From contig DJWE01000099.1 of assembly GCA_002441465.1 (NCBI GenBank), forward strand, positions 3,909-9,627: 5,719 nt of DNA. Direction: 5' to 3'. The DNA is from Propionibacteriaceae bacterium UBA6238. GTDB taxonomy: Bacteria; Actinomycetota; Actinomycetes; Propionibacteriales; Propionibacteriaceae. A model generated the notes under the pieces. The model worked only from the letters and a program-made list of their open reading frames with translations. It did not search any database and was not told where the DNA came from. Below, in pieces: positions 5,615 to 5,719 of this stretch. Positions within the stretch are counted from its first letter, which is position 1. Each line of letters opens with the position of its first letter. The position numbers and the translations under genes are program-made.

Positions 5615-5643
5615 TACTGTAACATTTATTCAGTACGTTTCAG
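5615..5643 (-). promoter_or_regulatory. Promoter/operator of the AlbA_2 regulator gene
   Basis: Read on the minus strand, this region holds CTGAAACG (5643-5636), CTGAATAA (5633-5626, 10 bp later) and the inverted TGTTACAG (5624-5617). TACTG (5615-5619) and CAGTA (5631-5635) form an inverted repeat with an 11-base spacer. A candidate -10, TACAGT, ends five bases before ATG 5610, and CTGAAA lies 16 bp further upstream as a weak -35. Transcription would start at or next to the ATG, giving a leaderless mRNA. The half-sites overlap these elements, so a protein bound here would repress. Confidence 0.45.
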
Positions 5644-5645
5644 TG

Positions 5646-5655
5646 CTGACGTCAG
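5646..5655. other. Perfect 10-bp palindrome upstream of the AlbA_2 gene
   Basis: CTGACGTCAG is self-complementary and lies just beyond the CTGAAACG repeat, in the non-coding stretch before the regulator gene. It begins with the same CTG as the CTGNAAYN half-sites but is otherwise different. It could be a separate operator or chance; nothing else can be said from the sequence. Confidence 0.3.
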
Positions 5656-5676
5656 TCGTCGCGGGCGAAGGGTCCG

Positions 5677-5719
5677 TCAGGTGAGGGCGCGCCTCACCGT
5701 CTCCTGGAGCTCCTTCCAG
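5677..5719 (-). CDS. Possible 3' end of an unidentified minus-strand gene (partial)
   Basis: On the minus strand the last 13 complete codons read WKELQETVRRALT and stop at TGA (5679-5677). The helical, charged composition would suit the C-terminus of a soluble protein encoded upstream of the AlbA_2 gene, leaving 66 bases between the two. Thirteen codons are too few to prove coding. An alternative plus-strand reading, GTG 5681 with AAGGG at 5668-5672, is also open to the window edge. I do not recognise either product. Confidence 0.22.
   Translation of the reverse strand, partial: WKELQETVRRALT

Noticed and set aside
5681..5719. Start of a plus-strand gene at GTG 5681 with AAGGG upstream
   Set aside because: Only 13 codons are visible, the composition is undistinguished, and a minus-strand reading of the same bases is equally open.

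Overview
The window is high-GC DNA with GC-rich third codon positions, weakly defined -35 boxes and one gene that may be leaderless. Together with an actinobacterial-type IS3 transposase and an actinobacterial-type RIO-like kinase, this points to an actinomycete. The order (Micrococcales- or Propionibacteriales-like) is only a guess. GC is uneven: one sampled 60-base line inside the AAA ATPase gene has 34 G/C, against 42 in a line of the kinase gene, so the ATPase may have been acquired later.

Layout from left to right. (1) 1-999 is the right-hand part of an IS3-family insertion sequence: the last codons of orfA, a full DDE transposase orfB, and a right terminal inverted repeat ending in CA at 999. 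(2) 1000-1672 is the 3' two-thirds of an aldo/keto reductase gene. The insertion sequence separates it from its N-terminal coding part, so it is a pseudogene remnant. (3) 1749-2963, minus strand, encodes a 404-residue AAA/Orc1-like ATPase with a C-terminal winged-helix-like region. (4) 2964-3250 is a divergent control region. It holds an AT-rich island with paired TTATC/GATAA repeats at the ATPase promoter, an extended -10 for the plus strand, a 20-codon leader ORF with a strong ribosome site, and a hairpin that buries the kinase ribosome site. (5) 3251-4102, plus strand, encodes a RIO-like serine/threonine kinase with its catalytic residues intact. (6) 4103-4203 holds two back-to-back hairpins between convergent genes. 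The second is built from four copies of an octamer spaced exactly 12 bp apart. (7) 4198-5610, minus strand, encodes a 470-residue regulator with an AlbA_2 (Schlafen-like) domain, a GHKL-like ATPase domain and a winged helix. The same octamer recurs at its promoter. (8) 5611-5719 is its upstream region, with perhaps the end of another minus-strand gene.

No metabolic pathway links these genes. The window looks like a small accessory stretch with independently regulated units: a putative ATPase switch with its own operator island, a kinase possibly under translational attenuation, and a probably self-regulating AlbA_2 protein. The two most interesting signals are non-coding. One is the leader ORF plus ribosome-site hairpin before the kinase. 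The other is the 12-bp-phased octamer array at the 3' end of the AlbA_2 gene, with related copies at its promoter.
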